Source: a virus
Direction: 5' to 3' (one strand)
Virus record (IMG/VR): IMGVR_UViG_3300008107_000088
Span: 1 to 62,151 of that record
DNA: 62,151 nucleotides
In this document: one piece after another, positions 24,416 to 32,062 of the stretch
Layout: every line of letters begins with the position of its first letter
How positions within the stretch are numbered: the first letter of the stretch is position 1
Position numbers and translations under genes: made by a program
The notes under the pieces: model-generated
What the model was told of the DNA's origin: nothing
The model's database searches: none
What the model saw: only the letters and a program-made list of their open reading frames with translations

Positions 24416-25236
24416 AATACGCTGCATACATTCAAGCCACCAAAGATGACTTCTGCCTTTTTGAGGTTTGTAAGCGTCTTCTGGATGAAGGTCTTCAAGA
24501 CTTCTTTTTCTGCGTTCCAGATGAGTACTGGAATGGCAGAATCACACCGCCTGAGGACTTGCTTCAGGTTGACAATGTGGCCAAGGAACTTAACAATCTT
24601 GGGGCTAATGCGAGAGTCAAGACTTTTGGCGTATCAAAATACAGAAGGCCAGGCAGAAGTCTGATCGAGGTTGAGACCCACATCAGAAATGAATCAGTTC
24701 AGTGGATCAGAGAATCTGGTTTTGAGCACATCATAATCGTCGATGGCGATGAGCTGTGGAAGAAGAATTACTTCCTTAATATGAAGAGGTTTGTGGCCGA
24801 TTACAAGCCCACCTCCATAGCCCTTGGAATGATACCCACCATTGGCCTTCCAGGGTATCCCATCGAAGGTGCAAAGGACATGGCCACAGCTTACATTGGG
24901 CCAGGAGTTTCTTTTGTTGAATGTCGCAAGCCCGATGGTCACAGAGGCGTTGAACTTGTGGATGTAAGAGGCATAATCCACTTCACAGCGACTCGAAAGA
25001 CCATGCAGGAGATCATCGATAAGCATCGTACTTCAGGACACTATGATGACCCCTCTTATGATTTTGAAGGGTGGATTGCCAACACACTGCCGAATGTTAA
25101 ACCTGGTATGTTGAACGCTCACATGTATCGTCCATACCAAATTTGGCCCAGAGTTCGCAAGTGGACCAAGGCTGAGATAGACCAGATTCCAACGTCCATT
25201 CACCCATATTTAGACACTACTGACATTGATGCCTGA
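24412..25236 (+). CDS. Putative glycosyltransferase (GT-A-like), 274 aa
   Basis: Rossmann-like start (MKYAAYIQATKDD) and a central IIIVDGDELW motif (about residues 107-116), in the position of the DxD metal site of GT-A enzymes, followed by a hydrophobic strand SIALGMIPTIGLPG. Typical conserved ends such as a catalytic Asp are not certain. ATGA-coupled with the upstream glycosyltransferase, supporting a shared glycan pathway. The acceptor is unknown: modified DNA base, virion protein or host surface are possible. Confidence 0.6.
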   Translation: MKYAAYIQATKDDFCLFEVCKRLLDEGLQDFFFCVPDEYWNGRITPPEDLLQVDNVAKELNNLGANARVKTFGVSKYRRPGRSLIEVETHIRNESVQWIRESGFEHIIIVDGDELWKKNYFLNMKRFVADYKPTSIALGMIPTIGLPGYPIEGAKDMATAYIGPGVSFVECRKPDGHRGVELVDVRGIIHFTATRKTMQEIIDKHRTSGHYDDPSYDFEGWIANTLPNVKPGMLNAHMYRPYQIWPRVRKWTKAEIDQIPTSIHPYLDTTDIDA

Positions 25237-25621
25237 TGTTACACGATCATTGAGTCCAGCAGTAATTGAGAGGTCCATTCTCAATTATTTGCGAAGACAG
25301 AGAGACTGGACCGGTTATCACCAGATGATCTATCGGGTCTCTAAGGAGTTAAGACCATTCACTTACAAGGTGGATGGCACAAAACTTGCTGTCTTTAGAT
25401 GTTGTGCCGACTTGCTTAAAAGCCACATTATCTTTAGAAGAAAAGCCAGAATAGGAGCTAGAAGCTGTTGTCGTAAGACTGATATTAAGCTGCCGGACCA
25501 AGTTAGACTCAACGCTCTTTACTTGCCGAGTTCTAGTCAGCATGAAAGAGTCTTTGAAGTTTTCCAATCCCCGGTGGCTCGTAATGACAATGGCCAAGCC
25601 CGTCTTGTGGCCACGATGTGA
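25229..25621 (+). CDS. Hypothetical basic protein, 130 aa
   Basis: ATG 25229 within the end of the previous gene. Basic, with an N-terminal helix-rich part (IERSILNYLRRQRDW) and a Cys/Arg-rich middle (RKARIGARSCCRKTD). Overlaps the glycosyltransferase family 9-like gene by up to 80 bp depending on that gene's start. No family recognised. Possibly a DNA- or RNA-binding protein; confidence in the product is low though the frame looks coding. Confidence 0.45.
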   Translation: MPDVTRSLSPAVIERSILNYLRRQRDWTGYHQMIYRVSKELRPFTYKVDGTKLAVFRCCADLLKSHIIFRRKARIGARSCCRKTDIKLPDQVRLNALYLPSSSQHERVFEVFQSPVARNDNGQARLVATM

Positions 25622-26759
25622 TCAAGAGACGTGGTCTCTTACCCCTCCAAACAGATATGTAGTAAACGCTGAGTACTCCAGCCGTTTCTCTGAAGATCAG
25701 GTAGAGGAAGTTTCTGATCTCAAAGGCAGTGCATACCACAAGCCTTTTGTTGGACTGATCAACCTTAATAACTCTAAGATACTGGTTGAAAGACACCGCA
25801 GCCGTGGCATCGGTGATCTTCTTTTTCTGTCTGGTCCACTATCTTACCTCCATCACATGTCTGGTGGCACGGTAAAATTCTTTCTTAAAAGCTTGGTTGA
25901 TAGAGGTTCCGTGCTGTACAACCATCCAGCCTTGCATCTTAAGACTCCGCTCTATGGACCAACAGTCTATGACACCCTTCCTCTGTATGACTACCACTGG
26001 TTTATTGAGTCAGTGACTGAATTTAACGAGGACCGAGAACAGCCTAACGTCTACGATGTGCTCTACAGACAGATTGGCTTTGATCCAAAAACAATCGATC
26101 CAGTCTACAAGAGACCGTCTGTGGGTTTTGATGAGTCAGACACTCGTGGCTTACACGCTTTCTATCACGCCATCTGGTCTGAGAAGCAAATAGACCTTAG
26201 GTCTGAGCCATATTATGTTGTAGCTCCGTTCTCTCATGGAGTCGTAAGATCAGCTCCTTATGGTTTGTGGTTGAACCTAATCCACGAACTTTCCCAGAAG
26301 CATCCCGTGCTCATCATTGGTTCATTGCGCCATGAGTTGCCAGACATGGACATGCCTGCTGGTGAATTTGTTCAACGGCTAAGAATGATGAGTCAACAGC
26401 AGGCTAAGATCATCAACCTCATAAGTGATCTTCCCTTGCGTTCTGTTCTCACCATAATTTCAAAGTCCAAGTGTGTCTTCTGCCTGGACTCAGCACCACT
26501 TTACATGGCACAAGCCTGTAGAGTTCCAGCTATTTCTGTGTGGGGACCTCATTCACCTCGTGTCCGTATAGGCTATGACAAGGCCTACATGGACTTGGCT
26601 ATCCATGCAAAGGAGGCCTGTCCAAACAGTCCCTGTTTTGCATATTCAGGATTTCCTGAGAGAAAGTGTCCCGAGCAGGAAGCCCAGAAATTTTGTGCAG
26701 TTCTCGCTAATGTTGGTGTCAACGACATCATGGAAAAACTAAGTCTGTTAGAGCAATGA
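25542..26759 (+). CDS. Glycosyltransferase family 9-like (heptosyltransferase-type)
   Basis: 405 aa GT-B-like protein. N-terminal RGIGDLLFLSGPL matches the GDllxtxp loop of heptosyltransferases; YYVVAPFSHGVVRSAPYGLW marks the start of the C-terminal domain; KCVFCLDSAPLYMAQACRVP with SVWGPHSPRVRIGY is the donor-binding segment (D/SxpxHlAaalgvPtvaLFGpt in the family). A Cys-rich end (CPNSPCF, KCPEQEAQKFC) resembles that of known GT9 enzymes. The start could be ATG 25542, 25584 or 25590; the first overlaps the upstream gene heavily. Last of the first glycan cluster. Confidence 0.72.
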   Translation: MKESLKFSNPRWLVMTMAKPVLWPRCDQETWSLTPPNRYVVNAEYSSRFSEDQVEEVSDLKGSAYHKPFVGLINLNNSKILVERHRSRGIGDLLFLSGPLSYLHHMSGGTVKFFLKSLVDRGSVLYNHPALHLKTPLYGPTVYDTLPLYDYHWFIESVTEFNEDREQPNVYDVLYRQIGFDPKTIDPVYKRPSVGFDESDTRGLHAFYHAIWSEKQIDLRSEPYYVVAPFSHGVVRSAPYGLWLNLIHELSQKHPVLIIGSLRHELPDMDMPAGEFVQRLRMMSQQQAKIINLISDLPLRSVLTIISKSKCVFCLDSAPLYMAQACRVPAISVWGPHSPRVRIGYDKAYMDLAIHAKEACPNSPCFAYSGFPERKCPEQEAQKFCAVLANVGVNDIMEKLSLLEQ

Positions 26760-27214
26760 GTGACCACACTCTTCCTGAATTGGGAATCATAGATCTAGGT
26801 TCTGAGTTTACTCTGAACCTAGATGTCTTCCTAAAGCATCCATACGAAGAGATTGGCGAAGCTGCAGTCGAGCTTCCAGCCATCATCGAATGGGTCAATC
26901 AACAGTTGCAGTGGGTCATTGAACAAAAGGGAATCAAGAAGCAAGAGGTCAAAACAGTAAGAGCTCAGGCCTTTGTTCGACTTAAGAATGGAAAAGCTCA
27001 AGATGAGATTCCAGGAAAAGTCTCTGAGAACGCCATTGAGCAATTGATAGAGATCGACGCTGATGTGATTAGAGTCAATGAGGAACTTTCCAAGATCTTG
27101 GGATGGTCATCCAGACTCAGCAATCTCCTATATGTTCTGCAAGCCAAATTAGACTTAGTCCGTTCAACTGAATCGACACGTAGAAAACTAATAACAGGAA
27201 ACGACGATGAGTAA
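26756..27214 (+). CDS. Hypothetical protein before the ssDNA-binding gene, 152 aa
   Basis: Overlaps the end of the GT9-like gene by 4 bp and the ssDNA-binding protein gene by 8 bp. Helical with heptad-like stretches (residues 45-75 and 100-145), so a coiled-coil dimer is likely. Acidic at both ends. No family recognised. Its position suggests a recombination or replication accessory role, which is inference. Confidence 0.5.
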   Translation: MSDHTLPELGIIDLGSEFTLNLDVFLKHPYEEIGEAAVELPAIIEWVNQQLQWVIEQKGIKKQEVKTVRAQAFVRLKNGKAQDEIPGKVSENAIEQLIEIDADVIRVNEELSKILGWSSRLSNLLYVLQAKLDLVRSTESTRRKLITGNDDE

Positions 27215-28574
27215 CCAGTACAGTCCAGACAACTACGGCGATGACATCTTTGATGACATCGAGAAGGAGCGTAAAGCAGCCTCTAACAAGCGTGATGACA
27301 ACCAGATCAAGCTTGAGAAAGAGGGCGATTTGTGGATGATCAGATTCCTCCCAGCACTTCTAGGTGAGCGCAAGACTTTCTTTGCCCGTATTGCTCAACA
27401 TTGGGTCAACAAACGCCCGCACTTCTGTGCTCGCTCCACTCCTCCTGAGTGTGGTGGCAACCCAGATTCTCACTGCCCACTCTGCGATCTCAGTGAGCAG
27501 TTTCGTGAGAACTCCAATCGTGATATCTCGACTGTTGGCTACAAAGCTTCGGCTAACAGCCAGTGGCTGACTTACGCTTTGGTGTGGTCTAAGGAAAGCA
27601 AAGGGCAAGAGCCATTCTACCCAGAGGGTGATGAGCAGTGGACACCCTATCGTTTCTGGCTGAACAAGACCAATTTCACTGAGCTTGTTGAGTACTGGAA
27701 GCGGTATCGTGATCGTCTTGCCAAAGACAAAAATCCGTCGGCCAACAACAGCATCTTGGATCCAGAGATCGGTGTTGACTTTGTGGTCAAGCGAGCTAAC
27801 AACAAGATTAGCCTCCAAAAGGATGAGTCTCGTTCGATCTTCCCTCAAGACTATACCAGAGAAGATCGCGTTAACTTGATGGCCTACATCCACAGCCGTA
27901 TCAAGATGCCGACTTACCGACCTCTTGGCTCGGACGAAATGGATGCTGCTTGCCAAAAGCTTGAAGAGGCCGTGAGACGAGTTGAGATTGCCACTCCAAC
28001 CCGTAGACCAGCCCCAAGACACGTCGATGATGCTCCGGCTCCTCGTCCTTCAGCCAGACCTCCGGCTCCTCGTCCTTCGGCTCCGGCTCCTCGTGTTCAA
28101 CAGCATGATGATCTGGATCAAGAGGAAGCTCCAGCTCCAGCCCCTCGTGCTTCAGCTCCAAGAGTTCCAGCTCCTCGTCCTCAATTGCCACCAGCAGCTC
28201 CTCGCTCTGTACCGTCAGCTCGTCCTGCCCCTAGAGCTCAGGCTCCAGCCCCAGCAGATGATGACGATGTTCCATTTGACTTCCAGGAACCTGCTGAAGC
28301 TCCAGCTCAAGCGCCAGTTCAAACACCATCCAATCGTCTGCGTCAAGCAGCTCGTCAGGTTACTGAGCCAGAAGCGCCCAGATCATCCGGAGTATCATCT
28401 GTTGATGATGACGATGATGTGACTGATGAGGTCCGTGATCCTGTGCCTCAAGCTCACGTGGACGATATCAGCATCGAGGATGCTCCTCCTGCCCCAGTTG
28501 AGAAGGTCCAGACACGTCCTTCGTCTCGCATGTCGGACAAACTTCGCAGTGCAATTAGCCGTACTCAGCAATGA
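27207..28574 (+). CDS. Single-stranded DNA-binding protein, gp32-like
   Basis: 455 aa. Residues 35-260 resemble the T4 gp32 core: KLEKEGDLWMIRFLPA, a zinc site with Cys74, Cys82, Cys90 and Cys93 (ECGG...HCPLC), and an aromatic-rich YRFWLNKTNFTELVEYW region. Residues about 265-390 are a long Pro/Ala/Arg low-complexity linker with APRPSAP-type repeats, followed by acidic clusters (VDDDDDVTDEV) and a final basic helix DKLRSAISRTQQ. The acidic part fits the gp32 tail that recruits partners, but here it is not at the extreme C-terminus. It is followed by uvsX in a 4-bp overlap. Confidence 0.85.
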   Translation: MSNQYSPDNYGDDIFDDIEKERKAASNKRDDNQIKLEKEGDLWMIRFLPALLGERKTFFARIAQHWVNKRPHFCARSTPPECGGNPDSHCPLCDLSEQFRENSNRDISTVGYKASANSQWLTYALVWSKESKGQEPFYPEGDEQWTPYRFWLNKTNFTELVEYWKRYRDRLAKDKNPSANNSILDPEIGVDFVVKRANNKISLQKDESRSIFPQDYTREDRVNLMAYIHSRIKMPTYRPLGSDEMDAACQKLEEAVRRVEIATPTRRPAPRHVDDAPAPRPSARPPAPRPSAPAPRVQQHDDLDQEEAPAPAPRASAPRVPAPRPQLPPAAPRSVPSARPAPRAQAPAPADDDDVPFDFQEPAEAPAQAPVQTPSNRLRQAARQVTEPEAPRSSGVSSVDDDDDVTDEVRDPVPQAHVDDISIEDAPPAPVEKVQTRPSSRMSDKLRSAISRTQQ

Positions 28575-29878
28575 AAAAACCGTCGCTACCCCAAGTCAAG
28601 GACAAGGTCCTTGCAGCCCTTCAGAAACTTACTTCAGACAAGAAGGGTGATCCACTGGCCGAATTCGGCCGTATGTCTTCGTCTATCCTATCAGACGTTA
28701 GGCATGTCCTCATGATTGACAACAAGGTGTATGATGCCGTGACAGGCGCATTGCCTTTTGGTCGTATCATTGAGGTTTATGGAATCGATGCGTCAGGCAA
28801 GACAGCATTGGCCAAGAAGGCTGGCATCAGTGCTCAGCTTAAAAACATCTATAAGCGTGTGGTAACCTTTGGCACTGATAATGTCAAGAGGACGACTTAT
28901 GAAAAGCTGGATCCAGAGAAAATTGACACCCATGTGCTCTATATTGACAATGAGCAATCTTTCTCTGATGACAACTCATTGACCATTGATGGTGTCAAAG
29001 CTGACTTCATTCTTGGTCGTTGTGACACCATTGGCCAGATCTTCGATGCCATTGAGCGTATCGTCAAGGTTGTTGAGGAGAGTTCCAAGGACACAGATCG
29101 TGAACAGTTCATCTTTGTGGTGATCGACACGATCGCATCAACATCCACTGAGCAGGAGCTTAACCAGGAATGGGGACAGCAGGACTTCTCAAGACATGCA
29201 AAGGAGCTACGCTCTGCGTTCCGGAGAGTCTCCAGAGCGATCAATAAGCACAATGTCTGCCTGCTCTGCATCAACCAGGTCTCTGATTCTTTTGCTCAAA
29301 AGATGAAGAAGAACCCAAATGCTCTGCCAGATGAGAATGACTATGCTACATTTGGTGGCAGAGCCTTGAAGTTCTACGCGTCTCAGCGTATCTTCGTGCA
29401 AAAAGTGCCTAAGAAGTACAAGCTACACCCAGACAATAAGCTTGAGGATGGTCTCTTGATTGAGATGAAGACGGTCAAGAATCGAGTCAAGAAGCCATTG
29501 AGAAAAGGCCGAATGGTTTTGTTGTTTGGTGATGAGAATAGCGCGGGTGGTGGTTTCAGCGAAACCTTCTCCATGCTAGAAACCTTCATCATGCTAGACA
29601 TGGCCAAGGATGAATCTGGAACTATCTCTTTCAGATTCCAAGCAAATGGAGTAACACCAACCACATTTGAGTCTAAGAGGGCCAATCCTTCCATAGACTC
29701 TCGAATTGACTGGCCTGCATTCTACAACGAGCACAAGGTCGACTTTGATGCCTTGTGGGCTGCTACAGAGAAAAAGATATTCTCCTCTGAAGCCCAGATT
29801 GATGCGTTGGCGTCTGATGACGACGATGATGAAATGTTTGGTCGCAAGAAAACTGATGATGACGAGGACCTTATCTAA
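28571..29878 (+). CDS. uvsX: UvsX-like RecA family recombinase
   Basis: 435 aa. Walker A GIDASGKTA at 71-79, the conserved Glu in LYIDNEQSF (about 123-131), Walker B IFVVIDTIAS at 181-190, and loop LLCINQVSDSF (motif with Gln sensor, N-Q). The C-terminus is acidic (DDDDDE, TDDDEDL), like UvsX and RecA. It would form filaments on ssDNA and drive strand invasion and recombination-dependent replication with the gp32-like protein upstream. TAATG junction with the next gene. Confidence 0.92.
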   Translation: MKKPSLPQVKDKVLAALQKLTSDKKGDPLAEFGRMSSSILSDVRHVLMIDNKVYDAVTGALPFGRIIEVYGIDASGKTALAKKAGISAQLKNIYKRVVTFGTDNVKRTTYEKLDPEKIDTHVLYIDNEQSFSDDNSLTIDGVKADFILGRCDTIGQIFDAIERIVKVVEESSKDTDREQFIFVVIDTIASTSTEQELNQEWGQQDFSRHAKELRSAFRRVSRAINKHNVCLLCINQVSDSFAQKMKKNPNALPDENDYATFGGRALKFYASQRIFVQKVPKKYKLHPDNKLEDGLLIEMKTVKNRVKKPLRKGRMVLLFGDENSAGGGFSETFSMLETFIMLDMAKDESGTISFRFQANGVTPTTFESKRANPSIDSRIDWPAFYNEHKVDFDALWAATEKKIFSSEAQIDALASDDDDDEMFGRKKTDDDEDLI

Positions 29879-30345
29879 TGCCTACTGAGTACGAACAAAG
29901 CTCTGAGCTTGAACAGCTTGTCAACGACGTGCTGTCTGAGTCAGATTTCACAGCTCTGGTAACCCACGGAGTTTCAATCACGTCTTGCCTAAAAATCAAG
30001 ATGAACAGCGACAACGAGTATGTGGCCAGCAAGGGAGATCCTGCTCAGCTAAAGAAAGTTGGTGCACCATTCAATGCTTTTATTGACAAGCATTACATCG
30101 TAGTTTTTGATGCCTATGCGTGGCAAAACTTTCCAGCTAAGCGTGAGGCGGCCATTCATAAGGCTTTGATGCGCATATCCATCAAGTTGACAGACAGTGG
30201 TGAAGTAAAGCTTGGAAGTCGATCACCAGATGTACAGGAGTTTACAGCCACCGTTCGTCGATATGGCAACTACAACCCAGAGCTGGAAGCACTGTCGATG
30301 GCCAACGCTGAGCTTAATCGTATCATGGGAAACAGCAATAGTTGA
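29878..30345 (+). CDS. Phage metallopeptidase-like domain, catalytic motif lost
   Basis: 155 aa. Overall pattern follows the putative phage metallopeptidase family: MPTEYEQSSELEQLVNDVL start, central hydrophobic strand HYIVVFDAYAW, FPAKREAAIHKALMRI, then SPDVQEFTATVRRYGNYNPELE. In active members the helix is HExxH; here it reads IHKALMR, so the Glu and second His are missing. Probably a non-catalytic, structural or binding derivative. Located directly after uvsX (TAATG overlap). Confidence 0.6.
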   Translation: MPTEYEQSSELEQLVNDVLSESDFTALVTHGVSITSCLKIKMNSDNEYVASKGDPAQLKKVGAPFNAFIDKHYIVVFDAYAWQNFPAKREAAIHKALMRISIKLTDSGEVKLGSRSPDVQEFTATVRRYGNYNPELEALSMANAELNRIMGNSNS

Positions 30346-30402
30346 GTATTTGGGTTTACCCAACGCCACAAGTCACTAGGATCAAAAACGAAGTAAACAA
30401 AC

Positions 30403-31017
30403 ATGGACAAGAAAGAAAACGTAGTCACATTCGCCACTGTGTCAAAGATTGAAGAAATTCTTCTTAACACAGATGAGCTGAAAGGTAAGATCAACAAGTC
30501 TGAAAAGATTGATGTACCCAAGCGTGGCAGCCCCACCCCTGTAAAGGTGTTGAAGTTGGCTGCTGAAGTCACCAAGAAGGTTGAGAATGCTTACGCTCCA
30601 CGTAAGGACGAGGTTGTGAAACTAGCTCTTGAGCTTTTGGCAGAAGCTCAGCCAGCCACGCCAACAGAGGCTGAAGATGAGGCCCCATCGACTCCTTCGG
30701 TTGTCAAGTCCTCGGGATCCACCGCCAAATCTTCGGGAGTTCCAACAGGTACTGTTGAACACTCTGAGATTTCCAAGCGTATTGCAGCTGACCTAGAGCT
30801 GGATTTGGCCCTGGTTGAATCCATCACTGGTGCGTTCGTAAGCCACGTTTCTGGCAGTTTTGTGCTGGGTTTGGTGGCTTTGTCCAACAGCCTGCATTTT
30901 ATTGCGTCATCACACGACAAGATGCCAGGTCACGAGGCTCGGGTAAAAGCTATTGATGACATTCGTCGTCAATATGTTGAGGCTGGAACGTTGACTTCCC
31001 GAAAGTCGCGTTCTTAG
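30403..31017 (+). CDS. Hypothetical protein, 204 aa
   Basis: Preceded by a 57-bp gap with a perfect inverted repeat TTGGG-TTTA-CCCAA (30350-30363) and a weak promoter-like pair (TTTACC 30355, TAGGAT 30377). Helical N-terminal half with Lys-rich segments, a Ser/Thr/Pro-rich linker (about 85-120) and a C-terminal hydrophobic helix (SFVLGLVALSNSLHFIA). No family recognised. The gene precedes two sigma-like genes by 4 bp and may be part of their regulation, an inference from position. Confidence 0.5.
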   Translation: MDKKENVVTFATVSKIEEILLNTDELKGKINKSEKIDVPKRGSPTPVKVLKLAAEVTKKVENAYAPRKDEVVKLALELLAEAQPATPTEAEDEAPSTPSVVKSSGSTAKSSGVPTGTVEHSEISKRIAADLELDLALVESITGAFVSHVSGSFVLGLVALSNSLHFIASSHDKMPGHEARVKAIDDIRRQYVEAGTLTSRKSRS

Positions 31018-31021
31018 TATC

Positions 31022-32062
31022 ATGCCGAGAGTCGCCAAAGACACAAACCGAACTAAGGATGAGCACATCTTCCCAGAGTCAAAAATTCGACCATTGGTCC
31101 TTAATTGGAAAAGACTGATAGACGAAGACAAGACCTGGGAAGCAATGGACCTCCTTGAGGTTATCATTGCCGACTCCACCGAGATGTTTAAGCGTCTCGC
31201 ACAGCATGAAAAATTCCATCATACCGTACCACTAGACTCATTGGTGGTAGCAGCACAGGAGAAAATTCCTAAATGGCTCATGAAATGGGACCCCGCTAAG
31301 GGGTCCCTTTTTTCGTGGCTGTCTACTTGTGCTAAGAATGTCTTCAGATCCGAGCTAGTAAAGACCACAACATTTACCAAGCGTGTTCATTGCACAGACG
31401 ATGATGCTGCGCTTGAGCGACTTTCTGGGTTTACAGATGACGGTCAAGACGCCAAAGATAGATCAGACGCCATTCTGACTAAGATCCGAGGGATCAGTGC
31501 TCCATGGGCGTCTGAGGAGATGAGGGGTGCCATACGTTACATGATTGAATGTATCATGGAAGATGATCACAGAAGACAAGACTGCATTCGTGGTGCAGCT
31601 TTTGCCTGGGGTCTTAGCATGGACACATCCAAGTTCCTCTACTCTTGGACTCACGTACAGATCAAAACTGAGCTATACGATGAAAAGTATGTACGTTTCA
31701 CAGATCAAGATCTATTCATGGCCCAGTACCGAAATACCATATGGCCACAAGTCATTGATATTGTCGGTTGGAAGCCAGCCCTAAAGTTATTTGCTTGTGT
31801 TGGAGGCCAGAGATTGAAAGTCCTAACCATTGCTGAGATAGCTCGGATGAAGCAGCAGGGTCAGATGGTTCAGGAGATACTAAACTCTGACAAGGATCCA
31901 GATGCTATCGCTAAGATAGCAAAACGCTTTGGTAAAACAGAAAAATCTGCTACAGATGTCTTTGTGACCATGACAGGTATCATGAATCCAATGATGTCTG
32001 GAGAGTTCCCCGTATATGATGACTACCCACCCGAAGACAGAGAAGAGGATGACCTCCTATGA
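31022..32062 (+). CDS. Putative sigma factor (region-2-like; possible late sigma, gp55-type)
   Basis: 346 aa. Residues 86-122 (LMKWDPAKGSLFSWL, STCAKNVFRSELVK) match the core of sigma70 region 2, the FDp.kG..F.tw....irn.i pattern seen also in T4 gp55. The C-terminal part (LTIAEIARMKQQGQ and AKIAKRFGKTEKSATDVF) resembles a helix-turn-helix that could be region-4-like. It would direct host RNA polymerase to phage promoters. The coding sequence contains a perfect intrinsic terminator at 31287-31313. Overlaps the next gene by 14 bp. Confidence 0.55.
   Translation: MPRVAKDTNRTKDEHIFPESKIRPLVLNWKRLIDEDKTWEAMDLLEVIIADSTEMFKRLAQHEKFHHTVPLDSLVVAAQEKIPKWLMKWDPAKGSLFSWLSTCAKNVFRSELVKTTTFTKRVHCTDDDAALERLSGFTDDGQDAKDRSDAILTKIRGISAPWASEEMRGAIRYMIECIMEDDHRRQDCIRGAAFAWGLSMDTSKFLYSWTHVQIKTELYDEKYVRFTDQDLFMAQYRNTIWPQVIDIVGWKPALKLFACVGGQRLKVLTIAEIARMKQQGQMVQEILNSDKDPDAIAKIAKRFGKTEKSATDVFVTMTGIMNPMMSGEFPVYDDYPPEDREEDDLL
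31287..31313 (+). terminator. Intrinsic terminator-like hairpin inside the sigma-like gene
   Basis: GGGACCCC (31287-31294), loop GCTAA, GGGGTCCC (31300-31307), then six T (31308-31313). A perfect 8-bp GC-rich stem with U-tract, as good as the true terminators at 40702 and 58503, but located about 90 codons inside an open reading frame, in the codons for WDPAKGSLFS. Confidence 0.6.

Noticed and set aside
27360-28022. 220-aa frame antisense to the ssDNA-binding gene
   Set aside because: No protein-like motif; the sense strand encodes the gp32-like core with zinc site.
28040-28260. Repeated CCAGCTCCTCGTCCT-like units as a CRISPR-like or regulatory repeat
   Set aside because: They are in-frame codon repeats for the Pro/Ala/Arg linker, without spacers of uniform length.
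30350-30402. Promoter TTTACC-16-TAGGAT and inverted repeat TTGGG-TTTA-CCCAA before the 204-aa gene
   Set aside because: Both hexamers are weak, the leader length differs from the clear promoters, and a 5-bp palindrome is not enough to call an operator.
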